From the NCBI GenBank assembly GCA_003427395.1, contig BFEA01000174.1:173762-224893 (forward strand): a stretch of 51,132 nucleotides of DNA, given 5' to 3'. This document shows positions 20,938 through 30,650 of the stretch, one piece after another. Below the pieces are notes generated by a model. It worked only from the letters and a program-made list of their open reading frames with translations, did no database searches and was not told where the DNA came from. The first letter of the stretch is position 1; each line of letters opens with the position of its first letter. Position numbers and translations under genes: made by a program. This DNA comes from Chara braunii (lineage: Eukaryota; Streptophyta; Charophyceae; Charales; Characeae).

Positions 20938-22996
20938 GTGAAGGCGAAGTCGGTGCCTGTTCTGATCACTCAGGAGGAGGAAGTATATTATCATGAGGAG
21001 CGTGAGTGGATCAGAGAAATGAAGGAGAGAGGCGAAAAGGGGCCGTGTCGGCTAACTAAAGAAAGAGTGGAAAGTATGATCATTGGGGAGGACCTCCTTA
21101 CTCAGCAGGAAAAGGGATATATCATCGATATGCTGAAGGAAGAACATCTTGCCTATGCGTTTGATGATGATGAGCGAGGAAGGCTGAATGTTGACAAAAT
21201 CCCCATGATCAGAGTTCATACTGTACCACATGAGCCATTGAATGTAAGAGGACCACGTTATCCAAATCCAGAAGATCACCGTAAAGTGGTCGCGTATCTC
21301 GATGGAAAGATCCGGACAAAGGTTGCAGATTATTCTTACGGTCCGTATGCATCTCCATAGTTCTGTTTCATCAAACTGAATGGTACTCTACGGTGGGTTC
21401 ATGACCTTCAGAAGCTGAATTCGGTGACAGTGCGAGATGCAGGTGGACTCCCACATGCAGACCAACTGTCAGAATCTTGTGCAGGAAGGTCTATCATCAC
21501 CTTGCTCGACTTATATTCCGGGTATGATCAATTCCCCATTTACACTGCGGATCGGTCCAAGACGACAATGCACACTCCTCGGGGGTTGATCCATATGTGT
21601 GTGGCGCCACAAGGGTGGACGAATGCCATCGCCATTGTTCAGAGATATATGATGAGGGTTATGCAACCTTATTGCCCTAACATAACTTCGCCATATATTG
21701 ACGACTTGGCTATTCCAGGGCCTCGTGCAAAAGACGCGACGGAGGTGTTGTCGGACATTCGTCATTTTGTTTGGGAACACATCAATGATGTGGTGAAGGT
21801 CCTTAGGAGGTTGAAGGAGTTTAATCTCACAGCCAGTGGGGTTAAGTCTCGGCATTGTATGAAGAAAGCAATGATTTTGGGATTCCTTTGCGGCGAGAAA
21901 GGTCGCCGGCCGGATGCGAAGAAGACTAATAAAATTTTGGAATGGCCGACCCGTTTCATATCGATCACAAATGTGCAGAGTTTCCTTGGAACTTGTGGAT
22001 TTTGGCGAATCTTCATCCGCAGGTTTGCCGCCAGGGTGGAGCACTTGCGGAAGCTTGTACGCAAAGGCCAAGAGTGGGAATGGGGTCCGAAGCAGCAAAC
22101 AACCGTGGAGGACATAAAGACTAAGTTCCGTGAGGGCGGCTTGATCCTTCGAGTTCCTTTCTTCGACGATGATAAGGACCGTCCTTTTGTTATTAAGACT
22201 GATGCGGGTCCCACAGCCCTAGGAGGGGTCTTGATTCAGAAGGATGCTGAGGGGCAAGAAAAACCTCTCAGATCTGAGAGCAGGACTCTGAATGCTGCTG
22301 AGAGAAACTATTCACAGTTTAAAAAGGAAACTTCGGTTGTGCTTCATTGTCTCCGAGTCTTTCGGAACTATGTGTTTGGTAGACGCTTTATCCTGCGGGT
22401 GGATCCGACTGCTTTGGCTCAATCCTTAAGGAATTACTCACCTTCTAAACCCACCATTGCGCGATGGTTGACTTTGAAATTGAGCGGATTTCGGGAAAGT
22501 CAAAATCGCGAAGATGGGTTGAGTCGGGCTGAATGGCGTCCAGAGTTGGATCAGGCAGAAGGATTAGTTCCGGTCGATGCGTTTCTGAAGCAAGAAGAGT
22601 CGCAATTGAGTATTAACTTTTTTACCTACTTGACTAATGCGGCCACTCAATATGGGAGATCGATATGGAATGCTCCTACCTTTCACGAGGTACGTTCATA
22701 GCTCGTGGTGGAGGAGCCTTTCATTGAGGAGGACCCATGGGGCGAGCAGACCTCAGAAGAGATGATGAGGCTGGCCTTGACCGATGACATCGACCTTGTG
22801 CTTGATCCGCTGACGATTGAATAGGGCCATAGGCAGGTTTATAACACTTTCCAGACCGTTGGAAGGATGCCATTCATCATGAATTTGTTAGTTTATGAGG
22901 ATCGCCTGAGGTTAATGAATGCAGAGAAAGGAGGCAGTGAAGTTAAAGAGGCGGTTAACGAAAAAGAGCACGAAGGGGAACATAAGAAGATAGGTA
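20938..22996 (+). pseudogene. pol: Family X reverse transcriptase and RNase H
   Basis: One plus-strand frame with a TAG at 21358 and another at 22699. RT: LNGTLRWVHDLQKLNSVTVRD, IITLLDLYSGYDQFPI (motif A), CVAPQGWTNAIAIVQR (motif B, divergent from the usual PFGL) and SPYIDDLAIPG (motif C as YIDD, not YLDD). RNase H: VIKTDAGPTALGGVL and a degraded NREDGLSR end with a small indel. After 22701 the frame continues with acidic sequence but no HHCC or DDE motif. The integrase appears deleted before the truncated LTR. RT wording is clearly distinct from A-D. Confidence 0.8.
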
Positions 22997-23279
22997 TGTG
23001 GTCAGTAGCTTTCGCACGTGGGTCAGTAGCTCGGTAGGGATACGCCCCTAAGGGTGGTGACAGCCCCTTAGGGAAGGTAAGTTGTGCCTCGCGAAAACCT
23101 ATCCTATCGTAGGGGACCGCGAGATGTACAGTTGGCGCACTCGGCTCGAGCGGCGAAGGGTCGACACTGGTTACTGTGTTGTCCACGAGTTGTTTCTAAA
23201 AAGTTGAAAGCCTAAGCATCTCCTGCGTGACGCGGCCGGGAGGGCCTCCTTGCTCGCTCGAGGGCCGATGCGCTCGACA
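22990..23279 (+). mobile_element. Truncated 3' LTR of family X
   Basis: About 290 bp matching the PBS-side part of 17772-18055 in opposite orientation, ending GCTCGACA. The other part of the LTR and the integrase are missing, so a deletion probably joined the pol tail to mid-LTR. An ACAGTTGGCGCA box is internal to the LTR and is not the PBS. Confidence 0.7.
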
Positions 23280-23723
23280 CCGCTCCTGATCGCCTTGTTG
23301 TATAGCAGGCACTGTTCATCAGGCGCACCTTGCTGGTCGGGGTAGTAACTGTTGAAGTCCCGTTCGAGAAGGCCGCACGTTTGCCCAAACTTGTCTTTCA
23401 AGATTTTTGTGCTGCTTGTCGTTGCAAACATGCTCTTGAGCTGCCTGCTCATTTCCATGCTCATCGTTATGCTTGTGGCCGCAGTACCTATGCTGAATAG
23501 TCCGACCGTTAAACACAATCTACTGAGTTGAGACTAGATATGCCATTGGTGAAAAGTGGCGTTTTGGACTATTGGGGTTCGGCATCGGTGCTGCTACCGA
23601 GTGCCCGGGTTGTGATGCTGTGTGATGAAAAAGTAGCAGGTTGCTTCCACTTGCTTCCGGGCAAAGTTGTTGTTGTTCTCATTAAAGGTCGATAGGTGTT
23701 AAAGCAACGTTGTGATGTGAGCT

Positions 23724-23843
23724 NNNNNNNNNNNNNNNNNNNNNNNNNNNNNNNNNNNNNNNNNNNNNNNNNNNNNNNNNNNNNNNNNNNNNNNNNNNNN
23801 NNNNNNNNNNNNNNNNNNNNNNNNNNNNNNNNNNNNNNNNNNN
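23724..23843. other. Assembly gap (120 N) between identical flanks
   Basis: The 80 bases before the gap (about 23644-23723) and the 80 bases after it (23844-23923) are the same sequence, from GCTTCCACTTGCTTCCGGGC to GTTGTGATGTGAGCT. Either a tandem repeat was not resolved or two overlapping contigs were scaffolded without merging. Confidence 0.95.
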
Positions 23844-24363
23844 GCTTCCACTTGCTTCCGGGCAAAGTTGTTGTTGTTCTCATTAAAGGTCGATAGGTGT
23901 TAAAGCAACGTTGTGATGTGAGCTATGACACTCGTTGACAGATTTCACTAGGTTACGATGTTGCTGTGTGTCTGGGTATTACTGAGAATTGCCTTTCACA
24001 CTACGCTAAGTCTTTCCTAGCTACGCTATGTCTCTTGCTGCGCTGAGTATTTGCTATTGTTGTGATAACTTGTTGCTGCTATTTGTCACTGTTGTTGTTG
24101 AGAGAGCATGGCTTCATCCTTCAACATTTCAAAACCATGAGCTAGAGGTGTCAGAAAAGGTCATCACAAGGAACGAGTGTCAACAGTGAGAGCGCGTACC
24201 CGTGCGTGGTGACGGTCTGCGTGACTGATATATGGATGTACTTCGGTTGTTGCCGCTGATGTCCACGGCTGTTTCAAGTGGTTGTCGGATCGTGGTCTGA
24301 GCACTTAGCACCAACGAAGTAGGAGAACCTCGAATGCATTGTTAGTGATGGCGAGTTTATGAT

Positions 24364-24474
24364 TTCATTGACAATTGAGTTCGTTGCGTTGGTTCTCCAT
24401 CGATGCGTACAAACAATTTCATTGACAATTGAGTTCGTTGCGTTGGTTCTCCATCGATGTGTACAAACAATGTA
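24364..24474 (+). repeat. 54-bp tandem duplication
   Basis: Two copies of a 54-bp unit starting TTCATTGACAATTGAGTTCG and ending near GTACAAACAA, differing at one base (ATGCGTAC versus ATGTGTAC). Noncoding context. Confidence 0.9.
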
Positions 24475-25118
24475 TTTTTGCTTGTTGGATGACTTTCGAC
24501 ATACTTGGCTTTCGCTGTTATGTGCAGCCTAGAGGTCTGCGACCAGACTGTTCCGGATGTAGGTCAAGACATTTGTGATCCCCTCGTATGAGCCACTACT
24601 TGGAGAATGTGGGATCGTGCAATCTCGGGACATAGGCATGAGCAGGTGTGGTCGCCGCTTGCAGAGTCTTTGTTGTGCGACGCTGCTTTCTCTGTGTATC
24701 ATCGTATCTTGTTAATTGTGCATCATTGCTGAGACCGATGTTTGAGTTCTGCAAGTCTATTACCAGTGTTACTGTGCTTGCTGTTGTGGGCGGAATTTTT
24801 AGTTGAGTCTTGCTGCGTTTTTCGTTAGCACTCTGAATAGAATACAAGGGTGTGCTCTATTCGGATGTCGCCTGTCCGAGCTGCGCAGCTATGGTTTGGT
24901 TAGAAGGGATGGTATCACGACTTGGGGAAGTGATCAGGTTCTGCAAGAAGGGTTACTGTTGCAGCTTAGAGGTTAGGCAGAGTGTCGTTTGTTCTGCGCA
25001 TTGGCCACGGTTTGGCCAATCTACTACGATCCTTGGCTGCAATTGCGGGGCCCTAAGGCGATCGAAAGTTTCACGGCCCTCTCCCGCGATTTGAGTCTGT
25101 CCCCTTCTCGTATTTCGA

Positions 25119-25391
25119 GTGTCTAAAACCTCTCCTTCTGCCCTTCTTAATCTAAGTCTGATCTTTGGTTACGAGAGGAAGGCAACAGGCGGGATTGCAA
25201 CCCGTAGGACCGTAACAAGGCCTTTGTGGGAGGTTACCCCACCGATTGCGAGAGCTCTACTGGAATCTATGCGAGATTCTGGAGGCAGAGAACTGTTAGG
25301 TATATCTTCTTCTGCTTTGTGTGAACCCACTATACCCCAACCATTACCTCTCTCTAGTTTGTCTGAGAAATATGCATATGTTGCTTTATGA
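25119..25391 (+). CDS. Open frame of unknown function (90 codons)
   Basis: A frame from 25119 to a TGA at 25389 with mixed composition and no low-complexity bias. It includes ARALLESMRDSGGRELLG. I do not recognise a family. It precedes the hairpin array and lies on the same strand as it and the Penelope-like RT. It could be part of that element's upstream ORF, an exon, or chance. Confidence 0.25.
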   Translation: MSKTSPSALLNLSLIFGYERKATGGIATRRTVTRPLWEVTPPIARALLESMRDSGGRELLGISSSALCEPTIPQPLPLSSLSEKYAYVAL

Positions 25392-25444
25392 TTTTTGTTT
25401 ATTTCTAAAACCTAATCAGATTAATTAAAAGGAATTCGTGCGTG

Positions 25445-25476
25445 GATTTCAGTTTCGTTTTGTTATGACTGAAATC
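25445..25476 (+). other. 9-bp perfect hairpin upstream of the array
   Basis: GATTTCAGT (25445-25453) pairs with ACTGAAATC (25468-25476) around a 14-nt loop. The loop does not match the array core, so I list it separately. Confidence 0.7.
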
Positions 25477-25548
25477 AGACTACGGGATGAACTGGGGGAA
25501 GGTGGGAGGAAGGTGGTTTTGCATGCGTTTGCCCGGGTGAATCAAAGG

Positions 25549-26079
25549 TTGGACCTTCTAAGTTGAATGGTCCAGTGCCATATATATTGCTTGTTTTCTG
25601 AAGAGTCATGCATTGGCTCTAAGTTGAATGGCCTTGTCGCTATGTTTATTTCTAAGGGTTCGCCTCCCTGATTTTTTAGACCTAACATTGTTTCTAAGCT
25701 GAATGGTTTGGTCTATCTGTTTCTTTTGGGGTTTCTGGCTAAAGTTGGGTATTGTTTCCAAGCCGAATGGTTCAACTTCATGCTTTTGTGTGACTTAGGA
25801 TAGACTGGACATTGTTTCCAAGCCGAATGGTAGAGTCTTTTGTTTTATTTTGAGGGAGGATTTTGGTGAAGGGCTAGGCATTGTTTCCAAGACGAATGGT
25901 TTAGCCTAAACCACACACTAAAGCACAAATGAGTATAATTGGAAATACTTTATCTATATTTGCATGTGAACAGGCAGCTGGATATTGTTTCCAAGTCGAA
26001 TAGTTAAAGTCAAGAGTATCATTGAAAGTAAACTGGGCAAGCCGAGCATTGTTTCTAAGCTAAATGGCTTAGTCCCCTG
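25549..26079 (+). repeat. Covarying hairpin array, left half (R1-R8)
   Basis: Eight copies of a motif with consensus ATTGTTTCYAAGYYGAATGG. Full cores start at 25612, 25687, 25751, 25811, 25880, 25984 and 26048; R1 near 25556 has only the second part. Flanking arms differ between copies but pair within each. R1: TGGACC/GGTCCA. R3: TAGACCTAAC/GTTTGGTCTA, 9 of 10. R4: AAGTTGGGT/GTTCAACTT, all 9 with wobbles. R5: AGACT and AC with GT and AGTCT around a 2-nt mismatch. R6: GGCTAGGC/GTTTAGCC, all 8. R8: 6 of 7. R2 and R7 are weak. Inside the core, ATT can pair with AAT, leaving one G bulged and a 12-nt loop GTTTCYAAGYYG. Spacing is 60-104 bp. Noncoding; no named family recognised. Confidence 0.85.
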
Positions 26080-27405
26080 TATTATGATCCTGACTAATTT
26101 CAAGATACACATTCATCAAATCGTACAATGTTGTCCAATTGCAGAAAGAAATTAATGAACTTGAGAGGAGAGAGAAGGTTAGAAGAAGAAGAAGTAAGAA
26201 AGAAGAAAAATATGATGTACACCAGCACAGACAAACTTTAAAGCTCTTTTTCTTCGCTCAACCCTCTCTTCCTCCTTATCTCCTCCTCTCTTATTCACAC
26301 AAGAAATAATAATACAATGTTGAATAGCTGAACCGGAATCAAGTCTTAATCCCTCTTCTACTGCAGGTATCACTTGAGGTCCGCCATAGCCATGACCGCC
26401 TCTCCCACTCTTCACTCTCATAGGTCGAGGCTATGTCGGACTACTAGGCCTTGCCCAGATGCCCAAAGGACAACCCAAAGCAGCTATGGCTGCGCTCTAG
26501 CTCAGGCCGTCATGCCTGACCCTGCCTCTAAGCTTCTTGGTGTAGCTCTCCCCAGTTGGGGCCTCCCTGCTGCAGCGCCCACCACGGTGATGAAGATGGT
26601 TGCCACCATAGCCAGGTAAGTACTCCTGGCTCTCCTCCCCCTTTCTGTCCTTCTTCCTCCTCCGTGTCCTTCTCCTTCCCCCAGCAGCGATGCTCCGGAT
26701 AGCGCTGCTCCAGCCGGCGCTCCAACCAGTGTGTCGCCAAACTTGCACATCGAGAATGAGGTCGGGCTCTTCGCCCGACTGGGAGATATAGCGGCCTGCT
26801 TGCCTCTTCGGGCGGTGACTTCCAGGCCGCTCGGCCTTCCAAGCAACCGGTACCTCCTCCCTTTCCGAGGGAAACATCATTGCAGACTCTGATATTGCCC
26901 GTACAGGCTCTAGACCCAGACTGGTTGGACTGGTACCCGCCTAGACCTAACCTACAACTACTGGGCCTCTAAAAACACCACTTTTGTCTTCTTCTACTCG
27001 GCCTCCAGCTCCCGGATATCTACCTCTTCAAGGTGCGGTACCGGCCTACCCGCTAATTGAGAGTGTTTTTCCCGCTGCAATCCCTCCATGTTACGGCCAC
27101 AGGTAAGTATCGGCCATGAGGGCCCAATGAACGAGCAAGTGCCCTTGTGGGCCACACACACACTCAAGCCAACCAGCACTCAGACACGCACGATCACACA
27201 CACACTTAAGCCAACCAGCACTCAGACAGGCACGACCACACACACACTCAAGCCAACCAGCACTCAGACAGATATGCAGTCCAGTAAGCGTGCACACACA
27301 GACTTAGTAGCAGGCGGGAAACTCAGCAAGGCATTCAATTCAGTCTACGCGCAAAACTCATAAATCAGCCGTGTGTTTCAGTCTATGTTCGGACGGGTCA
27401 TCACA
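26080..27405 (-). mobile_element. 3' LTR of element D
   Basis: Matches 34759-36019 along its length. It contains three tandem copies of a 42-bp unit (27160-27285), against two in the 5' LTR. Plus- and minus-strand open frames in the LTR are shadows. Confidence 0.88.
27160..27285 (+). repeat. 42-bp minisatellite, three copies, in 3' LTR D
   Basis: Units are recognisable by AAGCCAACCAGCACTCAGAC, beginning at 27166, 27208 and 27250 (period 42). The 5' LTR has two copies at about 35826-35895. Confidence 0.9.
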
Positions 27406-27422
27406 CTACTCCCCCCTCAAGC
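27406..27422 (-). promoter_or_regulatory. Polypurine tract of element D
   Basis: The minus strand reads TTGAGGGGGGAGTAG directly before TGTGATGAC of the 3' LTR. Confidence 0.8.
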
Positions 27423-27553
27423 GCGAGGTCCCTTCGAGTGAGTAACTCATTCTGAGTCCTCGACAAACGCATCGTAAGCAAGCAAGGCAAAGAGGTTCCT
27501 AGAATACTCCGTCGTAGTGAGCCTTGCGGAGATCTTAGGAGTAGCGTTAGCTG

Positions 27554-28640
27554 CTATTTGTCGCTCGCAGGTTTTGACAACGTGTGGTGCGCTGCATAGC
27601 AGGAAACCCAGTACAGATCGTCCAACGGGTGGTACATGAACTGAACCTGGTACTGTCTGTTGAGTCCCTTCCCTACGTGCTGTTTAATTATGTTTATCTC
27701 ATGCCCACCTTTGATTGCACGAGGGATCATGTCTTCGTGATGATCGAACGTCTTAGCGTCACAGTGGAGGTACAGTTTCGATGCATGGAACACAGGGTAT
27801 GTGCGCAGATGGGCTGGCACATCAACTACGTACGAAGGGCCAAAGTGATCTTCGCCAATCACATCCAAAACTTCCCATGGACCGTAATAGAGTGGGAGAA
27901 GTTTGCGAGAGACTCCCTCTTCTTCTGAAAATTCAGACATCTTGACCCAGACATAGCTTCCTACCTGAATATCTGACGGTCGGCGCCTCTTGTTTGCACG
28001 ATGGATCATGGCGTGTTGTCGGTTGGTCATTGCTGGAATGGCAACCTTGAGCAAGCGATCATACTTGGCCCTGAAGCCAGGCCTGCGGGGTGTTAAGCCA
28101 ACTGGCCTCTCAGGGAATAGGTAGGAGAGCGGATTACGGATCTGCCAACCGTAATGCAACCTGTTGGGTGTCATGTCGATGGTAGAATGGACGAAGTTGT
28201 TGTACAACCCCTTAACGGAATACAACTCTTCATCCCATGTTTCCTGATCCGGAATAATCAAGGCGCGAAGAAGTTGAAACACAGTCTGGTTGATCTCCTC
28301 AGCCAAACCATTGGCTTCGGGGTGTCGGTCAGATGTCATACACAGCCTGATCCCTAGTTGAGACGTGAAGTCCTTCCATTTAGTATTAATGAAGCACGGA
28401 TCCCAATTGCTCACAAGAGTCTTCGGGGTTCTGTTTGAACTCACGGATCACTAATTATGTTGGAGCGTGAGGTGGCAAGGGAATCAGATTAAGGAACTTA
28501 GAGAATCGGTCAACAATCACCATGACTTGTGAGTAGCCGTTCTTGCTTACCTTTCCCAAGTCGGTGAAGTCGATGGAGACGGACTCCTCGGGACCATCGG
28601 GAATGGGAAGGGGTGTGAGTAGCCCCATGGGCTTTTGTCT
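27554..28640 (-). pseudogene. pol: Element D integrase with GPY/F and chromodomain-like tail
   Basis: Minus strand. The first part of the core survives as [20 protein letters not shown] near 28500-28590. A frame break follows, then LVSNWDPCF and HPEANGLAEEIN supply the second Asp and the Glu. The C-terminal module has YYGPWEVLDVIGE and a PVFHASKLYLH stretch. The tail HEINIIKQHVGKGLNRQYQV then LDDLYWVS resembles a divergent chromodomain. A stop near 27554 ends pol about 130 bp from the polypurine tract. The zinc-binding CxxC part upstream has been displaced by the insertion at 28638-28754. Confidence 0.85.
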
Positions 28641-28754
28641 GCATGGTTTGATTCGTTGTCCATCGACTTCACCGACTTCGGAAAGGTAAGTAAGAACGGC
28701 TACTCACAAGTCATGGTGATAGTTCACCGATTCTCTGCATGGTTTGATTCGTTG
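28638..28754. repeat. Templated inverted insertion in element D integrase
   Basis: Bases 28659-28733 are the reverse complement of 28503-28577 with about four mismatches in 75. They are flanked by two identical 21-bp direct copies at 28638-28658 and 28734-28754 (each containing GCATGGTTTGATTCGTTG). The insertion lies between the HHCC region and the catalytic core and destroys the frame. Confidence 0.9.
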
Positions 28755-29495
28755 CCTTTCATGCCAGGCCAATCAAATTGTCTCAGCAGATTTGTGAACG
28801 TCTTTGCTATGCCGAAGTGTCCGCTCCGGCTATGAGCCAAATCCAGAAAGTGTGTGCAGAGAGGCTCATGGTTGGGCACACACAACCGGTCATGATTCCC
28901 GTAGCGACGAAAAATCAGTCCCCCATACTCATGAAAATCAGGCCGACTGCTAGGGTCAGCCCGCAGCCGCTGAAGGATGGGACTAAGCTCCGGATCCTTG
29001 GTTGTGTGCTCTACGAGCTCCTCCTTCAGTTTCTTCCGGAGGTCGTAGGCTTTCACTGGGCAAGTCATGTACTCAGGGTGGCGAGACAATGCATCAGCAA
29101 CTCGATTGTAACAACCCTTTTTGTGTCTCAACTCAAAGTCAAAAATGTAAATTTCATGGAACCAGCGAAGTAACGTAGGGGGCAGGGTAGTTTGCTTCTT
29201 GATCCACTTCAGAGTCTCATGATCTGAGAACACTTTGAAGTGGCGTCCCAAAAGATAGTACTTCCAATGGTCCAACGCCATACGCAAAGCATAGAGCTCG
29301 CGCATGTAGGTGGAAATGGCTACCTTTCGTTGGGCATGTGTTTGCTGTAATATTTGAGCAGTCGTAGGCCATCGCCGCCATCTTGGCGCAGCACTGCGCC
29401 GATTTCATACTGACTTGCATCCGTAGTAACTACGAATGTCAGTTTGGGATCTGCAATGCGGAGTACTGGGTAACTTACCAAGGCTTCTTTCAAAC
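28755..29495 (-). pseudogene. pol: Element D RNase H and start of integrase zinc domain
   Basis: Minus strand. The RNase H start ALVSYPVLRIADPKLTFVVTTDASQY gives way to MRELYALRMALDHWKYYLLG, FSDHETLKWIKKQ and RVADALSRHPEY, covering the four acidic positions across two frames. It then reaches LAHSRSGHFGIAKTF, the HxxxH half of the zinc domain. A frameshift lies near 29305-29340. Upstream, the link to RT is broken by the insertion at 29496-29853. Confidence 0.82.
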
Positions 29496-29853
29496 GCTAG
29501 CGGTTAATGGAACGCCAAAAATTCGGGGGTTTTCGTCGCGTCGCTACAAGCAATGTTGTCGAAACTTTTGCGAACAAACTATGCAGGGTCATAATACAAA
29601 CATAAAAAAACAATCATGCAAAAAAAAAACGAAAGAATCAAACTCAAGAGCACTATAAATCCCTATTCGGAGTAGCTTTCGGAGTTCGCCAAAGTTTTTT
29701 TTGAGTCTGGTAGCTTTCGGAGTTTGCCAAAGTTTTTACTCGTCCAAATACGCTGAAACTGAATACAGATATACCCTAAAGCACATATATAACAGGCAAA
29801 AAGAAAAACTGAGAAAAAAGTAAAAATTCAGGGAAATATGACAATTTCGCAAA
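29496..29853. mobile_element. Unclassified ~355-bp insertion in element D RNase H
   Basis: AT-rich sequence unlike the element separates VFQA (RT side) from FERSL (RNase H side). Removing it would restore GTCTTTCAAGC|GTTTGAAAG on the minus strand. AGC lies at both edges, a possible 3-bp duplication. It contains two copies of GTAGCTTTCGGAGTTYGCCA 41 bp apart (about 29668 and 29709). I see no terminal inverted repeats and no coding frame, so the class is open. Confidence 0.6.
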
Positions 29854-30650
29854 GCTTGAAAGACGTTCGTGCAAGCGGTGTCCCAAGAATAGGGAACATT
29901 TTTACTTGTCAACCATGACAATGGACGAGCAACAATGGAGAAGCGGGGCACAAACTTTCGATAGTATGACGCGAGACCAAGAAAAGAGCGCAGTTCACGA
30001 ACGTTCACGGGCTGAGGCCAATTGCGTATGACCTCAACCTTGGTTGCCTCAGGTTCTAGGCCTACAGCAGACAACCAATGCCCAAGATAGATGACGCTTT
30101 CCTTCCCAAACTTAGATTTTTTTAGGTTGAGATGAAGTTGCGTCTTCTTGAGGATAGTGAGCACTTCCTCGAGGTGCTTGAGGTATTCCTCCATGGATTT
30201 GTTGAAGATTAGTATATCATCGAGGTATACCACCACGAACCAACCAATCTGTTCACGGAGGATTTTGTCCATGAGGCTTTGGAAGGTGGTCGGTGCGTTC
30301 GTGAGACCGAAGGGCATTACGGTAAACTCTTAAAGCCTATCGTGTGTTTTGAACGCAGTCTTGTGCTGGTCCGCAGGATCGACTTCAATCTGGTGGCAGC
30401 CAAACTTGAGATCAATCTTGGAAAAGACCTTGCACCCAACTGCGGCATCAAGCAAGTCATCTATGCGGGGTAATGAATAGGCGTTTTTTCTTGTGATGCG
30501 GTTTAGACCGCGATAGTCAATACACATGCGAAGCTTGCCTCCTTTCTTCGGAACAAACAAAACAGGAGCACCAAATTCAGACTCGCTAGGCTTGATCCAC
30601 CCTTTGTCAATCATTTCGTCAATCTGTCGCCGGAGTTCCTCCAACTCGTC
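29854..30650 (-). pseudogene. pol: Element D reverse transcriptase
   Basis: Minus strand, one frame with a single in-frame TAA at 30330-30332. Fingers: [20 protein letters not shown] and [11 protein letters not shown]. Motif A: VFSKIDLKFGCHQI. Motif [13 protein letters not shown]. Motif [13 protein letters not shown]. Thumb: FLGLASYYRKFVPRFS. All catalytic Asp residues are present. The stop sits where the family reads Y-EF, so it is probably a Tyr-to-stop change. Confidence 0.88.

Larger units (their letters stand above)
23280..25100. other. Unassigned region with assembly gap
   Basis: I recognise no gene here. A minus-strand frame at 23319-23518 is histidine/glutamine-rich without a known motif. 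Bases 23724-23843 are N. A 54-bp tandem duplication lies at about 24364-24474. A perfect hairpin ATTGGCCA-cggtt-TGGCCAAT lies near 25000-25020. The sequence is moderately AT-rich and not similar to the LTR elements around it. Confidence 0.5.

Noticed and set aside
23171-23518. Minus-strand frame as a host gene
   Set aside because: It overlaps the family X LTR end and has low-complexity His/Gln composition without a family I recognise; left as unassigned.
25549-26079. CRISPR array
   Set aside because: Regular spacing of a conserved core suggested it, but the repeats differ in flanking arms that pair with themselves, spacing is irregular, and the genome is eukaryotic.
26179-26880. Gly/Arg-rich frames in LTRs of element D
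   Set aside because: Located wholly in LTRs on the non-pol strand or out of frame between the two LTRs; no conserved start or domain.
28635-28835. Plus-strand gene with a [17 protein letters not shown] stretch
   Set aside because: This is the inverted copy of integrase coding sequence from the same element, read on the opposite strand; it is a rearrangement, not a gene.
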